Shown one piece after another: positions 16,447 to 26,448 of a DNA stretch of 64,000 nucleotides. This DNA is from Paenibacillus herberti (GTDB lineage: Bacteria; Bacillota; Bacilli; Paenibacillales; Paenibacillaceae): NCBI RefSeq assembly GCF_002233675.1, contig NZ_NMUQ01000001.1, positions 506,680 to 570,679 of the forward strand, written 5' to 3'. Within the stretch, counting starts at the first letter, position 1, and each line of letters starts with the position of its first letter. A program made the translations under genes and the position numbers. The notes beneath the pieces were generated by a model that saw only the letters and a list, made by a program, of their open reading frames with translations, searched no databases and had not been told where the DNA came from.

Positions 16447-16803
16447 GTGAGCGATTGTATTTTTTGCAAAATTGTCGAAGGAACGGTACCTTCCAAAAAG
16501 GTTTACGAAAATGAAAGTGTGCTGGCTTTCCGGGACATCACGCCCGCGGCACCCGTACATATTCTAATTATTCCGAAACGCCATATTCCAACTATGAACG
16601 ATGTTGCTCCGGAGGATGGCGCTCTGCTGGCTGAGGTGCTATTGACGGCCAGGCAGTTGGCCCAGGATGAGGGGATTGCGGAGTCGGGCTATCGCCTGAT
16701 TAACAACTGCAACTCCGATGGAGGGCAGACAGCTTATCATCTGCATTTCCACCTCTTGGGTGGTCATCCGCTCGGCGTTCTAGTTGAAGGTTATTCGAGT
16801 TGA
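16447..16803 (+). CDS. HIT (histidine triad) family protein
   Basis: 118-aa HINT-branch nucleotide hydrolase/transferase. The N-terminal CIFCKIVEG and the active-site triad HLHFHLLGG (His-x-His-x-His) are clear. Bacterial HINT proteins cleave adenosine phosphoramidates, but the physiological substrate is unknown. GTG start at 16447, behind a weak GGAG. It stands just upstream of rpsU, its usual place in Bacillales. Confidence 0.92.
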   Translation: MSDCIFCKIVEGTVPSKKVYENESVLAFRDITPAAPVHILIIPKRHIPTMNDVAPEDGALLAEVLLTARQLAQDEGIAESGYRLINNCNSDGGQTAYHLHFHLLGGHPLGVLVEGYSS

Positions 16804-16888
16804 CACTGGCTTCTTCATTGAACTATAATGAAATGTGATTAGCCGTGTTCATCTTCTGGACCGTCTGTTTCGGAGGGAGGGATAACAA

Positions 16889-17062
16889 GTGTCTGAAACG
16901 AAAGTTCGCAAAAATGAAACCATCGATGCTGCACTCCGCCGCTTCAAGCGCTCCATTGCTAAGGACGGCGTCCTGGCTGAGGTGAAGAAACGCAAGCATT
17001 ACGAAAAGCCGAGCGTTAAGCGCAAGAAGAAATCCGAGGCTGCGCGCAAGAGAAAGTTTTAG
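16889..17062 (+). CDS. rpsU: 30S ribosomal protein bS21
   Basis: 57-aa basic protein: starts [20 protein letters not shown] and ends in a Lys/Arg-rich tail ([10 protein letters not shown]), typical of bS21, the late-assembling small-subunit protein near the anti-SD. GTG start at 16889 lies 8 bases after GGAGGGAGGG. The stop is followed at once by the AGGAGG of yqeY, so the two are co-translated. Confidence 0.95.
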   Translation: MSETKVRKNETIDAALRRFKRSIAKDGVLAEVKKRKHYEKPSVKRKKKSEAARKRKF

Positions 17063-17077
17063 GAGGATCCTTCCGAA

Positions 17078-17521
17078 ATGAGCCTTAGCCAAAGATTGGA
17101 CGACGACATGAAGCAAGCCATGAGGGACAAGGACAAGTTCCGCTTGACCACTATCCGCATGGTGCGCGCCGCCGTGAAGAATCTGGAAATTGACCTTAAG
17201 CGTTCGCTTGAGGACAGCGAGGTTCTTGATATCGTCAGTCGCGAGATCAAACAGCGTAAAGATTCCCTCCAAGAATTTCAAAAAGCCAGCCGTGACGATC
17301 TTGTAAAAGACGTCGCAGCAGAAATTGATATTATTAGTGTCTACCTTCCCACACAGCTGACCGAAGAAGAGATCAAAGCAATCGTAGAGCAGACGATCCA
17401 GGAAACCGGTGCTTCTTCCAAGGCAGATATGGGCAAAGTCATGAGTGCTCTTATGCCGAAGGTAAAGGGTCGCGCTGACGGTAAGCTAGTAAACCAAGCA
17501 GTACAGCAATTTCTGCCATAA
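17078..17521 (+). CDS. yqeY: YqeY/GatB domain protein
   Basis: 147-aa helical protein of the YqeY family, related to the tRNA-binding tail of GatB. Landmarks are MSLSQRLDDDMKQAMRDKD, EIKQRKDSLQEF, YLPTQLTEEEI and the C-terminal MSALMPKVKGRADG. The AGGAGGA site overlaps the rpsU stop region. Function in Firmicutes is not settled; a tRNA-linked role is inferred from the fold. A strong terminator follows. Confidence 0.93.
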   Translation: MSLSQRLDDDMKQAMRDKDKFRLTTIRMVRAAVKNLEIDLKRSLEDSEVLDIVSREIKQRKDSLQEFQKASRDDLVKDVAAEIDIISVYLPTQLTEEEIKAIVEQTIQETGASSKADMGKVMSALMPKVKGRADGKLVNQAVQQFLP

Positions 17522-17535
17522 TCTCGGACCACAAC

Positions 17536-17564
17536 AACACTTCCTTTCGAGGAAGTGTTTTTTG
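17536..17564 (+). terminator. Intrinsic terminator of rpsU-yqeY
   Basis: AACACTTCCT (17536-17545), loop TTCG, AGGAAGTGTT (17550-17559), then a T-run. The UUCG tetraloop and perfect 10-bp stem make this a strong site. Confidence 0.9.
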
Positions 17565-17683
17565 GTTGTTCAAAATTAATTGTTCAAAATTAATCGGAAC
17601 GACAGGTGTATTCCACCGTAAGAAGGAGTAAGATTTGCTTAAGAGATGAATCTTAGATTGGTCAAGCAATTGGGGGTGTTAAA

Positions 17684-18424
17684 TTGAGTAAGCAAACTTC
17701 CTACCTTTTTTTAGCCGTCGTTATGCTGCTGTTTAGTCAAGCCGCTCCGGCATGGGCATCGGGTACAGTGGATGGAGGCAACTCTTCCATCCCGCTAGCG
17801 AATCCTTATGTTGCATCTCTTTTGCTGTTTGCCGGATTCACGGGCACAATGCTGGCTTTGCTGTTGTCCGGCTTTGCCGCACCGGGGCTGATTGGAATCG
17901 TCGCTTTTGGTCTTTTTTTCCTGGGAGGCCATCAAGCAGGGTACAGCGATGGAATGGATGTCTTTTTCTTTATAATGGGCATTATTTTGCTCGTGCTGGA
18001 GCTGTTTGTACCGAGCTTCGGCATTCTAGGCATTCTGGGGGCGGCAGCGCTTGGCAGGGCTATCATCTACAGCTTCGGGGATACGAGTACAGCGCTAATC
18101 AGCATGTTGTCCGCATTAGCGGCGGCGATTGTCATCGTCACGCTTGTCGCCCGCAGGTTCAAGGAGCGCGGGATCTGGAACCGCTTTGTGCTGAGGGAAA
18201 GCCTTACAACAGAGGAAGGTTTCCTTCCCGCTGGCTCCAAAGCCGCACTGCTCAACCAAGAAGGGATTACGATCACGCCCCTCAGGCCGGCAGGTATCGT
18301 CGACATTGGTGGAGAACGTATCGATGTGGTCACCTCGGGTGAATTCATCGATCAGAATACCAAGGTCAGGGTAGCTCGGGTAGAAGGAACAAGAGTTATC
18401 GTCAAGGAAGTTCATTCGGTTTAA
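17684..18424 (+). CDS. NfeD family membrane protein (partner of FloA)
   Basis: 246-aa membrane protein with an N-terminal signal sequence (LFLAVVMLLFSQAAPAWA), four or five hydrophobic helices and a C-terminal soluble OB-like domain containing GITITPLRPAGIVDIGGERI and VRVARVEGTRVIVKEV, which is the NfeD signature. It lacks the N-terminal ClpP-like protease domain of long NfeDs. TTG start at 17684 with a GGGGGTG site. It precedes floA by 24 bp, and NfeD proteins act with flotillin/SPFH proteins in membrane microdomains (family knowledge). Confidence 0.92.
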   Translation: MSKQTSYLFLAVVMLLFSQAAPAWASGTVDGGNSSIPLANPYVASLLLFAGFTGTMLALLLSGFAAPGLIGIVAFGLFFLGGHQAGYSDGMDVFFFIMGIILLVLELFVPSFGILGILGAAALGRAIIYSFGDTSTALISMLSALAAAIVIVTLVARRFKERGIWNRFVLRESLTTEEGFLPAGSKAALLNQEGITITPLRPAGIVDIGGERIDVVTSGEFIDQNTKVRVARVEGTRVIVKEVHSV

Positions 18425-18448
18425 TCCCAACTAAAAGGAGTCGATTCA

Positions 18449-19453
18449 ATGGGTAGTACAGATTTCGTTTCGGTCGGATATGTTGTTGCCGCTATTGTTG
18501 CGGTCATTGTGATTGCGGTATTTCTCAGCTTTTTCCCTATCATGCTCTGGATCTCCGCGCTTGCTTCTGGCGTTCGTGTCGGCATCTTTACGCTCGTCGG
18601 AATGCGTCTACGGCGTGTTACGCCAAGTCGTATCGTAAATCCGATGATTAAAGCAACAAAAGCTGGTCTCGGCTTGTCGATCAATCAACTGGAAAGTCAC
18701 TATTTGGCTGGCGGCAACGTGGACCGCGTCGTCAATGCTCTTATTGCCGCGCAGCGCGCGAATATCGAGCTTGAATTTACCCGTGCGGCAGCGATTGACC
18801 TGGCTGGCCGTGATGTTTTGCTCGCCGTACAGATGAGCGTTAATCCGAAAGTGATTGAAACGCCGATCGTGGCGGCTGTTGCCAAGGACGGAATTGAGGT
18901 CAAGGTCAAAGCACGAGTTACGGTACGCGCGAACATTGAGCGTCTCGTCGGTGGAGCGGGCGAAGAAACGATCATTGCCCGTGTCGGTGAAGGCATCGTC
19001 ACAACGGTGGGCTCCTCCCGCTCGCATAAAGATGTGCTCGAGAATCCTGATATGATCTCCCGCACGGTACTCGGCAAAGGTCTCGATGCCGGTACGGCAT
19101 TTGAGATTCTGTCCATTGATATCGCAGACGTGGATGTAGGCAAAAACATCGGAGCCAACTTGCAGACTGAACAAGCGGAGGCGGACAAACGCATCGCTCA
19201 GGCTAAGGCAGAGGAGCGCCGCGCAATGGCTGTCGCCCAGGAGCAAGAGATGAAAGCACGTGTTGTTGAGATGCGGGCTCGCGTTGTGGAATCGGAATCG
19301 CAGGTACCGCTGGCTATGGCGGAAGCTCTCAGATCCGGCAAAATTGGCGTCATGGACTACATGAATCTGAAAAACGTGGAAGCGGACACCCAAATGCGCA
19401 GCAGCATTGCCAAGCCTGAGGGCCCGGCATCAGATATCAAGCCGAACGATTGA
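18449..19453 (+). CDS. floA: Flotillin-like protein FloA
   Basis: 334-aa SPFH-type scaffold of functional membrane microdomains. It has an N-terminal membrane hairpin ([20 protein letters not shown]), the conserved [20 protein letters not shown] segment, the SPFH-like domain, then a helical region rich in Ala/Glu/Lys repeats ([20 protein letters not shown]) typical of flotillin oligomerisation. The length matches B. subtilis YqfA (331). AAAAGGAG precedes the ATG. It is almost certainly co-transcribed with the upstream nfeD. Confidence 0.96.
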   Translation: MGSTDFVSVGYVVAAIVAVIVIAVFLSFFPIMLWISALASGVRVGIFTLVGMRLRRVTPSRIVNPMIKATKAGLGLSINQLESHYLAGGNVDRVVNALIAAQRANIELEFTRAAAIDLAGRDVLLAVQMSVNPKVIETPIVAAVAKDGIEVKVKARVTVRANIERLVGGAGEETIIARVGEGIVTTVGSSRSHKDVLENPDMISRTVLGKGLDAGTAFEILSIDIADVDVGKNIGANLQTEQAEADKRIAQAKAEERRAMAVAQEQEMKARVVEMRARVVESESQVPLAMAEALRSGKIGVMDYMNLKNVEADTQMRSSIAKPEGPASDIKPND

Positions 19454-19513
19454 TTCTGTCCCTGCATGCCGCAACTAACACCAGCCGCATCGCGATGGAG
19501 GTGAACCGCGGTC

Positions 19514-20131
19514 ATGGATAACCCGTTTCAAATGTTGATCAATTTAGTGCTGGACAATATCATCGTTGTGTTTGTCATAGTAGGCGCGATATGGTCACTG
19601 CTCGGTAGGATGTTCAAAGGCTCAGGTCAGCCGAATAAACCTCCGGGGCGTATGCCCGACTTCGGCGGAGGAGGCATTCCTGATCGGCCTCAACGCCAAG
19701 GCAATCTGCCACGCGTACAGAGGCATCAGCATGGGGATTCACCGGAGCATGCTCCTATGTATCCACCAGTGGTGATGTCTGGCCAGGATGGGCCGATGGG
19801 ACGGCCTGCTCATCAGCATCCGACTGAACCGCAGTTTGAAGGATCAAGCGGCGGAGAAGGGCGTTCCAGCGAATGGAGAGGGGAGTCGGCTGAAGGTCGC
19901 CAGAGCCCGTTCGGTCAACTTGAGCCGTCCCCAACCGTACGGGCTAAGATTCCACTCAGGCGGAGCATTCTTCATGATAAAGCGCCGGATTTTCCTTCCG
20001 TGCTGCCTGATCCTGATGATATCGCTGCGAATGCCGCACCTGTCAGGCTGACTACTGAGGATATGCGTCAAGCAGTGCTGTGGGCCGAGATTCTCGGCCC
20101 GCCGCGCTCCCGCAAGCCGAATCGGCGTTGA
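19514..20131 (+). CDS. Membrane-anchored, largely disordered protein of unknown function
   Basis: 205 aa with one N-terminal transmembrane helix (LVLDNIIVVFVIVGAIWSLL) and a long Gly/Pro/Gln/His-rich region without predicted order. It ends in a compact C-terminal motif, RLTTEDMRQAVLWAEILGPP followed by RSRKPNRR, which looks like the conserved functional part. It lies behind floA with GGAGGTGA before the ATG, and the transcript ends at the hairpin at 20171. A role linked to FloA is only suggested by position. Confidence 0.75.
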   Translation: MDNPFQMLINLVLDNIIVVFVIVGAIWSLLGRMFKGSGQPNKPPGRMPDFGGGGIPDRPQRQGNLPRVQRHQHGDSPEHAPMYPPVVMSGQDGPMGRPAHQHPTEPQFEGSSGGEGRSSEWRGESAEGRQSPFGQLEPSPTVRAKIPLRRSILHDKAPDFPSVLPDPDDIAANAAPVRLTTEDMRQAVLWAEILGPPRSRKPNRR

Positions 20132-20170
20132 AATAGACGCTGAGCAGAACTGCGAAACCCGCCTTAAACA

Positions 20171-20216
20171 AGCCGTTCCTTTATCCCCCTCGAGGGTGAT
20201 GAAGGAACGGCTTTTT
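20171..20216 (+). terminator. Intrinsic terminator after the nfeD-floA unit
   Basis: AGCCGTTCCT (20171-20180) pairs with AGGAACGGCT (20203-20212), with a nested CCCTC/GAGGG stem in the loop, followed by TTTTA. Confidence 0.85.
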
Positions 20217-20273
20217 ATTGGCCCTGGACAACGAAGTAACTGCTGGGACCGAGCGCGCTCGACCGTCTGCGGA

Positions 20274-20303
20274 TCATATTCTCCCCCAACCCGGCATAGG
20301 TAT
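20274..20303 (+). promoter_or_regulatory. Candidate sigma-E promoter for yqfCD
   Basis: TCATATT (20274-20280) fits the sigma-E -35 consensus kmATATT exactly. After a 14-bp spacer comes CATAGGTAT, a partial match to the CATACAnT -10. It lies 41 bp upstream of the yqfC ATG, and yqfCD is mother-cell (sigma-E) controlled in B. subtilis. Confidence 0.5.
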
Positions 20304-20343
20304 TGAAAGATGAGTGCGAAACGGAGGGAGACGGGACACCCCT

Positions 20344-20637
20344 ATGGGCAAGCTGAGCCGCAAGCTGCGCAGACTAACCGCTGATATTCTTGATTTGCCC
20401 CAGGATGTTGCTCTTGATCTGCCTCGGATGACAATGATTGGAGACCGTCAGCTCTATGTCGAGAACCATCGGGGAGTGCTGCACTTTTCCTCAGAGCTAC
20501 TGCGGCTGAAGCTCAGTCAGGGCGTTCTTGAGGTAAGCGGGACGGACCTGATCATTCGCACGATCTGGACGGAGGAAGTGTTCGTCGAAGGGAAGATTCA
20601 ATCCATTCAGCTGATGGACAGGGGGGGGCAGCGATGA
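20344..20637 (+). CDS. yqfC: Sporulation protein YqfC
   Basis: 97-aa YabP/YqfC-family protein expressed in the mother cell during sporulation. It begins MGKLSRKLRRLTADILDLPQ, followed by the DLPRMTMIGDRQLYVENHRG core. The start ATG 20344 gives the usual family length and lies 14 bases after GGAGGGAG; the in-frame GTG at 20314 is less likely. It overlaps yqfD by 4 bp (ATGA). A sigma-E-type promoter precedes it. Confidence 0.93.
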   Translation: MGKLSRKLRRLTADILDLPQDVALDLPRMTMIGDRQLYVENHRGVLHFSSELLRLKLSQGVLEVSGTDLIIRTIWTEEVFVEGKIQSIQLMDRGGQR

Positions 20638-21827
20638 AAGAAGGATGGCTGCAAAAAATGCAGGGGACCGTGACGGTCCAGGTCAGGGGAGAAAGTCCGG
20701 AGGCGCTCGTAAACGCCGTGCTGGAGGACGGGCTCACACTCTGGTCCATCCGCCGGACAAGCCCGGAGCGGATGGAGTTTTCATTGACGGTGCCGGAATT
20801 TTTTCGGTTGCGCCCTTATCTGAAGCGGACAGGCTGCCGGGTCCATGTTACCCGCCGTAGCGGGTTTCCATTTTGGATGAAGAAGGCAGGTAAGCGCAAA
20901 TTTTTCGCTGCGGGCATTGCGATTTTTTTCATCGGCATCTATTTACTTTCCTCCCTTGTCTGGAATATCGAAGTACGCGGCAACAAAACGATCAAGACGG
21001 AGGATCTGCTTGCGGCAGCAAGGGCTGAAGGGGTCTATCCATTTCAATGGGATTGGAAGCTGCCGGAGCCGACTGATCTTGCCAAGCGACTGACACAGCG
21101 TCTGCCAGATGCAGCGTGGATCGGTGTGGAGAAAAAAGGTACAAGGCTCATCGTACAAATCGTTGAGACCAAAAAGCCTAAGGCTACCAACTTGCGGAGT
21201 ACACGCCATTTGATCGCTTCCGCCGACGCTGTCGTTACGCGCATCATTGCGGACAAAGGCCGTCCAGTCGTCCATGTGAATTCACGCGTGAAAAAGGGGC
21301 AGATCCTCGTGTCCGGCACGATCGGTGAAGGCGCCAATACGGCTACGGTTGTAGCTGATGGTGAGGTACGAGGCCTCGTCTGGTACGAATACAACATCGT
21401 CTCTCCGCTCGTTCAGAAGACGAATACCTATACAGGGGTTACGAAGACGAAATGGTCGGTCGTCATGTTTGGCCGATCGATGCAGGTGAGCGGGTACGGA
21501 AAGAATCCATTTGAGACGTCCCAGACAAGAGAAGAGCTTCAACAGCTCGGCTGGCGCGACTGGAAGTTACCGTTTGGCAGAATGAAGGAAACGGTCATGG
21601 AAACCAAAACAGAAAGCCGGACGCTCACCCGCGAAGAGGCAGTGCAGTCGGGATTGCTGCAGGCAAGAGCCGACATGCTGTCGAAAGCGGGCTCGGACGC
21701 TGTCGTCAAAGAGCAAAAAATTTTGCATGAGAAGACGGACAATGGTAAAGTTTATATGAAAGTTCTTTTGGAAGTGGATCAGTCTATCGTGAAGGAAATG
21801 CCACTAGTTCAGATGCAAGGAGAATGA
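20634..21827 (+). CDS. yqfD: Sporulation protein YqfD (stage IV)
   Basis: 397-aa membrane protein with a cytoplasmic N-terminal domain, a single transmembrane helix near residues 84-105 (FFAAGIAIFFIGIYLLSSLV) and a large extracytoplasmic domain with VRGNKTIKTEDLL, which resembles a POTRA-like fold. Required for normal spore formation in Bacillus (family knowledge). The start overlaps the yqfC stop. The tight operon with yqfC and phoH is conserved across Bacillales. Confidence 0.94.
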   Translation: MKEGWLQKMQGTVTVQVRGESPEALVNAVLEDGLTLWSIRRTSPERMEFSLTVPEFFRLRPYLKRTGCRVHVTRRSGFPFWMKKAGKRKFFAAGIAIFFIGIYLLSSLVWNIEVRGNKTIKTEDLLAAARAEGVYPFQWDWKLPEPTDLAKRLTQRLPDAAWIGVEKKGTRLIVQIVETKKPKATNLRSTRHLIASADAVVTRIIADKGRPVVHVNSRVKKGQILVSGTIGEGANTATVVADGEVRGLVWYEYNIVSPLVQKTNTYTGVTKTKWSVVMFGRSMQVSGYGKNPFETSQTREELQQLGWRDWKLPFGRMKETVMETKTESRTLTREEAVQSGLLQARADMLSKAGSDAVVKEQKILHEKTDNGKVYMKVLLEVDQSIVKEMPLVQMQGE

Positions 21828-21834
21828 GGAACGT

Positions 21835-22806
21835 TTGCCGACTGAGACGAGAACCGTAAAAATTGCTCTGGACAACGCAGCGGAAGGGCTCGCGCTTTTT
21901 GGCCCCCGCGACCACTATTTGAGGCTGATCGAGGAGCAGACGGAATCAACGGTCCGCTCCCGCGAGGCGGAGATCGTCATTACTGGACCGGAACAAGAAG
22001 TTGAATCGTTGGAGCAGCTGTATACGGTTCTGTTGCAGCTTGTCCGCGGCGGCTATTCGCCGTCAGAGCGGGACATGCAGTACGCGCTGGAGCTTTCTCG
22101 TACGTTGGAGGCTGATGGGCTGCTGGATTTGTTCAAAATGGAGCTGACGTCGACCTTCCGCGGCAAGCCAATCCGGGTGAAGACGATCGGCCAGCGTCAT
22201 TACGTCAAGATGGCCAAGGCGAAGGATATCGTGTTCGGTATCGGACCAGCTGGTACCGGCAAGACCTATCTAGCGGTCGTGATGGCTGTCGCCGCGCTGA
22301 AAGAAGGAGCCGTTAAGAAGATCCTGCTGACACGTCCAGCCGTTGAGGCTGGTGAGAATCTGGGCTTTTTGCCTGGCGACCTGCAGGAGAAGGTTGATCC
22401 GTACTTGCGTCCGCTGTACGACGCTCTCCATGATATACTGGGGCCGGAAGCAACTGCAAAAGCATTTGAACGGGGAATTATTGAGATTGCACCGCTGGCC
22501 TATATGAGAGGGCGCACACTGGACGATTCCTATATTATTCTCGACGAAGCTCAGAACACGACGCCGGAGCAGATGAAGATGTTCCTGACCCGCCTTGGCT
22601 TCGGTTCTAAGATGATTATTACCGGCGATGTCACGCAGATTGACCTGCCAAGAGGCAAGAAATCCGGCCTCATGGAAGCGCAACGCATTCTGGCGAACAT
22701 TCCCGAAATCGGATTCATCCTGTTCACGGAATCGGATGTTGTACGTCACTCGCTGGTTCAGAAGATTGTTCTCGCTTATAATGAGGATGCCGAAAACCAA
22801 GCATAG
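21835..22806 (+). CDS. phoH: PhoH family ATPase (YbeZ type)
   Basis: 323-aa P-loop ATPase: N-terminal KH-like region, Walker A GPAGTGKTYLAVV near 137-149, and Walker B with ILDEAQNTTPEQMKMFLTRL. The YbeZ branch works with YbeY, whose gene follows two genes later, in ribosome and RNA quality control. TTG start at 21835 behind AAGGAGAATGAGGA. The window also holds a second, PIN-fused PhoH at 53270. Confidence 0.94.
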   Translation: MPTETRTVKIALDNAAEGLALFGPRDHYLRLIEEQTESTVRSREAEIVITGPEQEVESLEQLYTVLLQLVRGGYSPSERDMQYALELSRTLEADGLLDLFKMELTSTFRGKPIRVKTIGQRHYVKMAKAKDIVFGIGPAGTGKTYLAVVMAVAALKEGAVKKILLTRPAVEAGENLGFLPGDLQEKVDPYLRPLYDALHDILGPEATAKAFERGIIEIAPLAYMRGRTLDDSYIILDEAQNTTPEQMKMFLTRLGFGSKMIITGDVTQIDLPRGKKSGLMEAQRILANIPEIGFILFTESDVVRHSLVQKIVLAYNEDAENQA

Positions 22807-22822
22807 AGAGGATTGTTGCTGC

Positions 22823-25072
22823 ATGAGCCGGAATAGTGAAAACAGCCGGAATGCGGCCGAACAGCCTTCATGGGTAGCCAGCTGGAAGCAGAGCACGGGC
22901 ATTCGCCTGGCGCTCTGCGTTTTGTTCGTGGTACTGTTTTATTTCAATCTCTCGCCGCATCTGGTTCCCCAGACGTACAATATTGCGCTGAACGAGGAAA
23001 GCAGCCGCGATATTGTTGCCTCGAAGAGCGTTGAGGACCAGATCGCGACTGCCAAAGCCCAGGAACAGGCGGCTGCTTCGGTGGAGCCGATCTCCAGTAC
23101 GCTGCCCCTCAAGCCGGAATCGATTCTTAATCGGGTATTCAACCGGGTAGAGTTGCTTAATCAGGATGAGGGCGTAAGTACGAGTGACAAGATTGATATT
23201 TACCGTAGCGAGATTCCGTCTTACTACGAAGAGTATATCGATGAGTTTGTACGCTCGAATACGGGGCAGCCGGATTTAAGCGATGCACTGCTGGAGGAAA
23301 CTTCTCGGGTTGCCAAGAGCCAGAGTTATGCTGTGCCAGCTGAAGTATTTTACAAGCTGCCGGCGCTCACAACCGCCCAAGTAGCTGAGATGCGCCAGGT
23401 GGCGGTCAACGTCGTGCGCAAGCTGTCTGCGGAACCGATCCGCGAAGCGGAGGCGGCAAGAGCCAAAGTAGCAGAGCTGGTCAACGCCAGCTCGCTGACC
23501 CAGCGATCCACCCGCGAGATTGTGCAGGAGCTGGCGCGCATGTCACTTATGCCAAATAAGTTCCTCGACAGCGCAGCTACAGAGGACGCGCAGCGGCTAG
23601 CTCGCGAAAATACGACGCCAGTTATCATCAAGGAAGGCGGCGTCATCGTCAAGAAGGGCGAGGTTGTAACGCAGGAGAAGTATGATATGCTTGCCGGAGC
23701 TGGTATGCTAGGAGGGCACCGCACGTATTGGACGGAGCTCGGAATGTTGCTGACGAGCCTGCTCTTCCTGCTCGTTATCATGGTGTATCTGTATCAGACT
23801 GGGCGCATCGGAGGCGTCAAGCCTAGATACAACAACATGCATTTGTTCATGCTCTGGCTCATCCTGTTTTTGAACTTTGTCCTGATGCAGGCGACGACGC
23901 TGGCGCAATCCAATTTAATGCCTTATGTGGGCTACCTGGCTCCCGTGGCAGTCGGCACCATGTTGATCACGCTGCTGCTTGACAAACATCTGGCGATCGT
24001 TTGTTCTTTTATTTTTGTCATTATGGGCAGCATCATTTTCAATCATGATGTTAACCTGATTTTCGACTTCCGGTATGGGTTCGTCATCTGTGTCGTCTCG
24101 TTCAGCGCGATCTTTACGGTGCATCGGGCGAGCCAGCGCTCAGCCATACTCAAGGCAGGCATTATGGCCAGCCTGTTCGGGACTGTGACGGTGCTGGCTG
24201 TACTGCTGCTCGGCGATCTACCGGATCGCACGGAGATGCTTTACTCTCTCGGCTTCGCCTTCGGAAGCGGACTTATGACAGCGGTGCTCGTCATCGGGCT
24301 GATGCCTTTCTTCGAGCTTAGCTTCGGCATACTGTCTGCGCTCAAGCTCGTTGAGCTGTCCAGTCCGAACCACCCGCTGCTGAGGAAGCTGCTGACAGAG
24401 ACGCCAGGAACCTATCACCATAGCGTGATGGTCGGCAACTTGTCCGAAGCGGCAGCCGAAGTAATTGGGGCGGATGGACTGCTGTGCCGGGTGGGGTCGT
24501 TTTACCATGATATCGGTAAGACGAAGCGGCCGAGCTATTTTATCGAGAACCAGTCGAATATGGAAAATCCGCATGATAGCATGGACCCTAAGCTGAGCAA
24601 GTCGATCATTGTTGCGCACGCGCGAGACGGGGTGGATATGCTCAAGCAGCACAACATCCCGAAGCCGCTCCGCGATATTGCTGAGCAGCATCATGGAACG
24701 ACGTCGCTTAAGTTCTTCTACATCAAGGCGGTTAAGCAGGCGGAGGCGGAAGGGATCGAGCCCGAGTTCACCGAAGAAGACTTCCGTTATCCCGGCCCAA
24801 AAGCACAGTCCAAAGAAGCGGCGATTGTAGGCATCGCGGACTGTGTGGAGGCGGCGGTGAGAAGTTTGCGTAACCCAACGATGGAGAATGTGGAGTCGAT
24901 GATCCAGAAAATAATTAAAAGCCGTCTGGACGATGGTCAGTTCAACGAATGCGATCTTACGCTCAAGGAGCTGGACAGGATCGGTCAGACGCTCAAGGAA
25001 GCCGTTATCGGCATTTTCCATTCCCGGATCGAGTATCCAGAAGAGGTTAAACCAAAGGAGAAACTGGCATGA
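22823..25072 (+). CDS. pgpH: PgpH-type cyclic-di-AMP phosphodiesterase (7TM-HD)
   Basis: 749-aa integral membrane enzyme that hydrolyses c-di-AMP. One N-terminal helix (LALCVLFVVLFYFNL) is followed by a large extracytoplasmic 7TM-HDED sensor region, a seven-helix bundle (about 350-480) and a C-terminal HD domain with ETPGTYHHSVMVGNLSEAAA and FYHDIGKTKRPSYF, which carry the metal-binding His/Asp. ATG 22823 is preceded by AGAGAGGAT; reading upstream in frame would overlap phoH. It shares 4 bp with ybeY. Confidence 0.95.
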   Translation: MSRNSENSRNAAEQPSWVASWKQSTGIRLALCVLFVVLFYFNLSPHLVPQTYNIALNEESSRDIVASKSVEDQIATAKAQEQAAASVEPISSTLPLKPESILNRVFNRVELLNQDEGVSTSDKIDIYRSEIPSYYEEYIDEFVRSNTGQPDLSDALLEETSRVAKSQSYAVPAEVFYKLPALTTAQVAEMRQVAVNVVRKLSAEPIREAEAARAKVAELVNASSLTQRSTREIVQELARMSLMPNKFLDSAATEDAQRLARENTTPVIIKEGGVIVKKGEVVTQEKYDMLAGAGMLGGHRTYWTELGMLLTSLLFLLVIMVYLYQTGRIGGVKPRYNNMHLFMLWLILFLNFVLMQATTLAQSNLMPYVGYLAPVAVGTMLITLLLDKHLAIVCSFIFVIMGSIIFNHDVNLIFDFRYGFVICVVSFSAIFTVHRASQRSAILKAGIMASLFGTVTVLAVLLLGDLPDRTEMLYSLGFAFGSGLMTAVLVIGLMPFFELSFGILSALKLVELSSPNHPLLRKLLTETPGTYHHSVMVGNLSEAAAEVIGADGLLCRVGSFYHDIGKTKRPSYFIENQSNMENPHDSMDPKLSKSIIVAHARDGVDMLKQHNIPKPLRDIAEQHHGTTSLKFFYIKAVKQAEAEGIEPEFTEEDFRYPGPKAQSKEAAIVGIADCVEAAVRSLRNPTMENVESMIQKIIKSRLDDGQFNECDLTLKELDRIGQTLKEAVIGIFHSRIEYPEEVKPKEKLA

Positions 25073-25569
25073 GTTTGACAATGGATTGGAGCAGCGAGCA
25101 GGAAAAGATGGACATCCCTGCCGCCTGGGGACAAAGGCTGGAGCAATTGCTGGTGCTGGCTGGGCAAGCGGAAGGGATTTTGGAGGGCGAAGTTGCCGTT
25201 ACCTTCGTTGACGATGCCCGGATCCACGAGCTGAACCGCCAGTACCGCGGTATCGACCGGCCAACGGATGTGCTCAGCTTCGCCATGCAGGAGGATGGAG
25301 AGGATGAGCTCGACATCGTGTTCGAAGTTGAGGAAGAGAGCGACGAGCTTCCTTTCATCGAACCGCTCGGGGATATCATCATTTCTGTTGAAACGGCCGC
25401 TCGCCAAGCGGAGGAATACGGACATTCACTGGAAAGAGAAATCGGATTCCTGTTTGTGCATGGTTTTTTGCATCTGATCGGATACGATCATCAGGATGCG
25501 GAAGCTGAGGCTGTCATGACAGCTAAACAGGAAGCGGTGCTACAGCAGGCCGGTCTGACACGGAGCTGA
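25069..25569 (+). CDS. ybeY: Endoribonuclease YbeY
   Basis: 166-aa zinc endoribonuclease for 16S rRNA 3'-end maturation. The metal triad HGFLHLIGYDH (H-x3-H-x5-H) and the preceding RPTDVLSFAM motif are intact. An acidic insert DGEDELDIVFEVEEESDELP lies between the two. The start overlaps the pgpH stop (ATGA). It is followed by dgkA, cdd and era, the conserved Firmicutes order. Confidence 0.96.
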   Translation: MSLTMDWSSEQEKMDIPAAWGQRLEQLLVLAGQAEGILEGEVAVTFVDDARIHELNRQYRGIDRPTDVLSFAMQEDGEDELDIVFEVEEESDELPFIEPLGDIIISVETAARQAEEYGHSLEREIGFLFVHGFLHLIGYDHQDAEAEAVMTAKQEAVLQQAGLTRS

Positions 25570-25576
25570 AATAACG

Positions 25577-26447
<871 letters not shown>

Positions 26448-26448
<1 letters not shown>

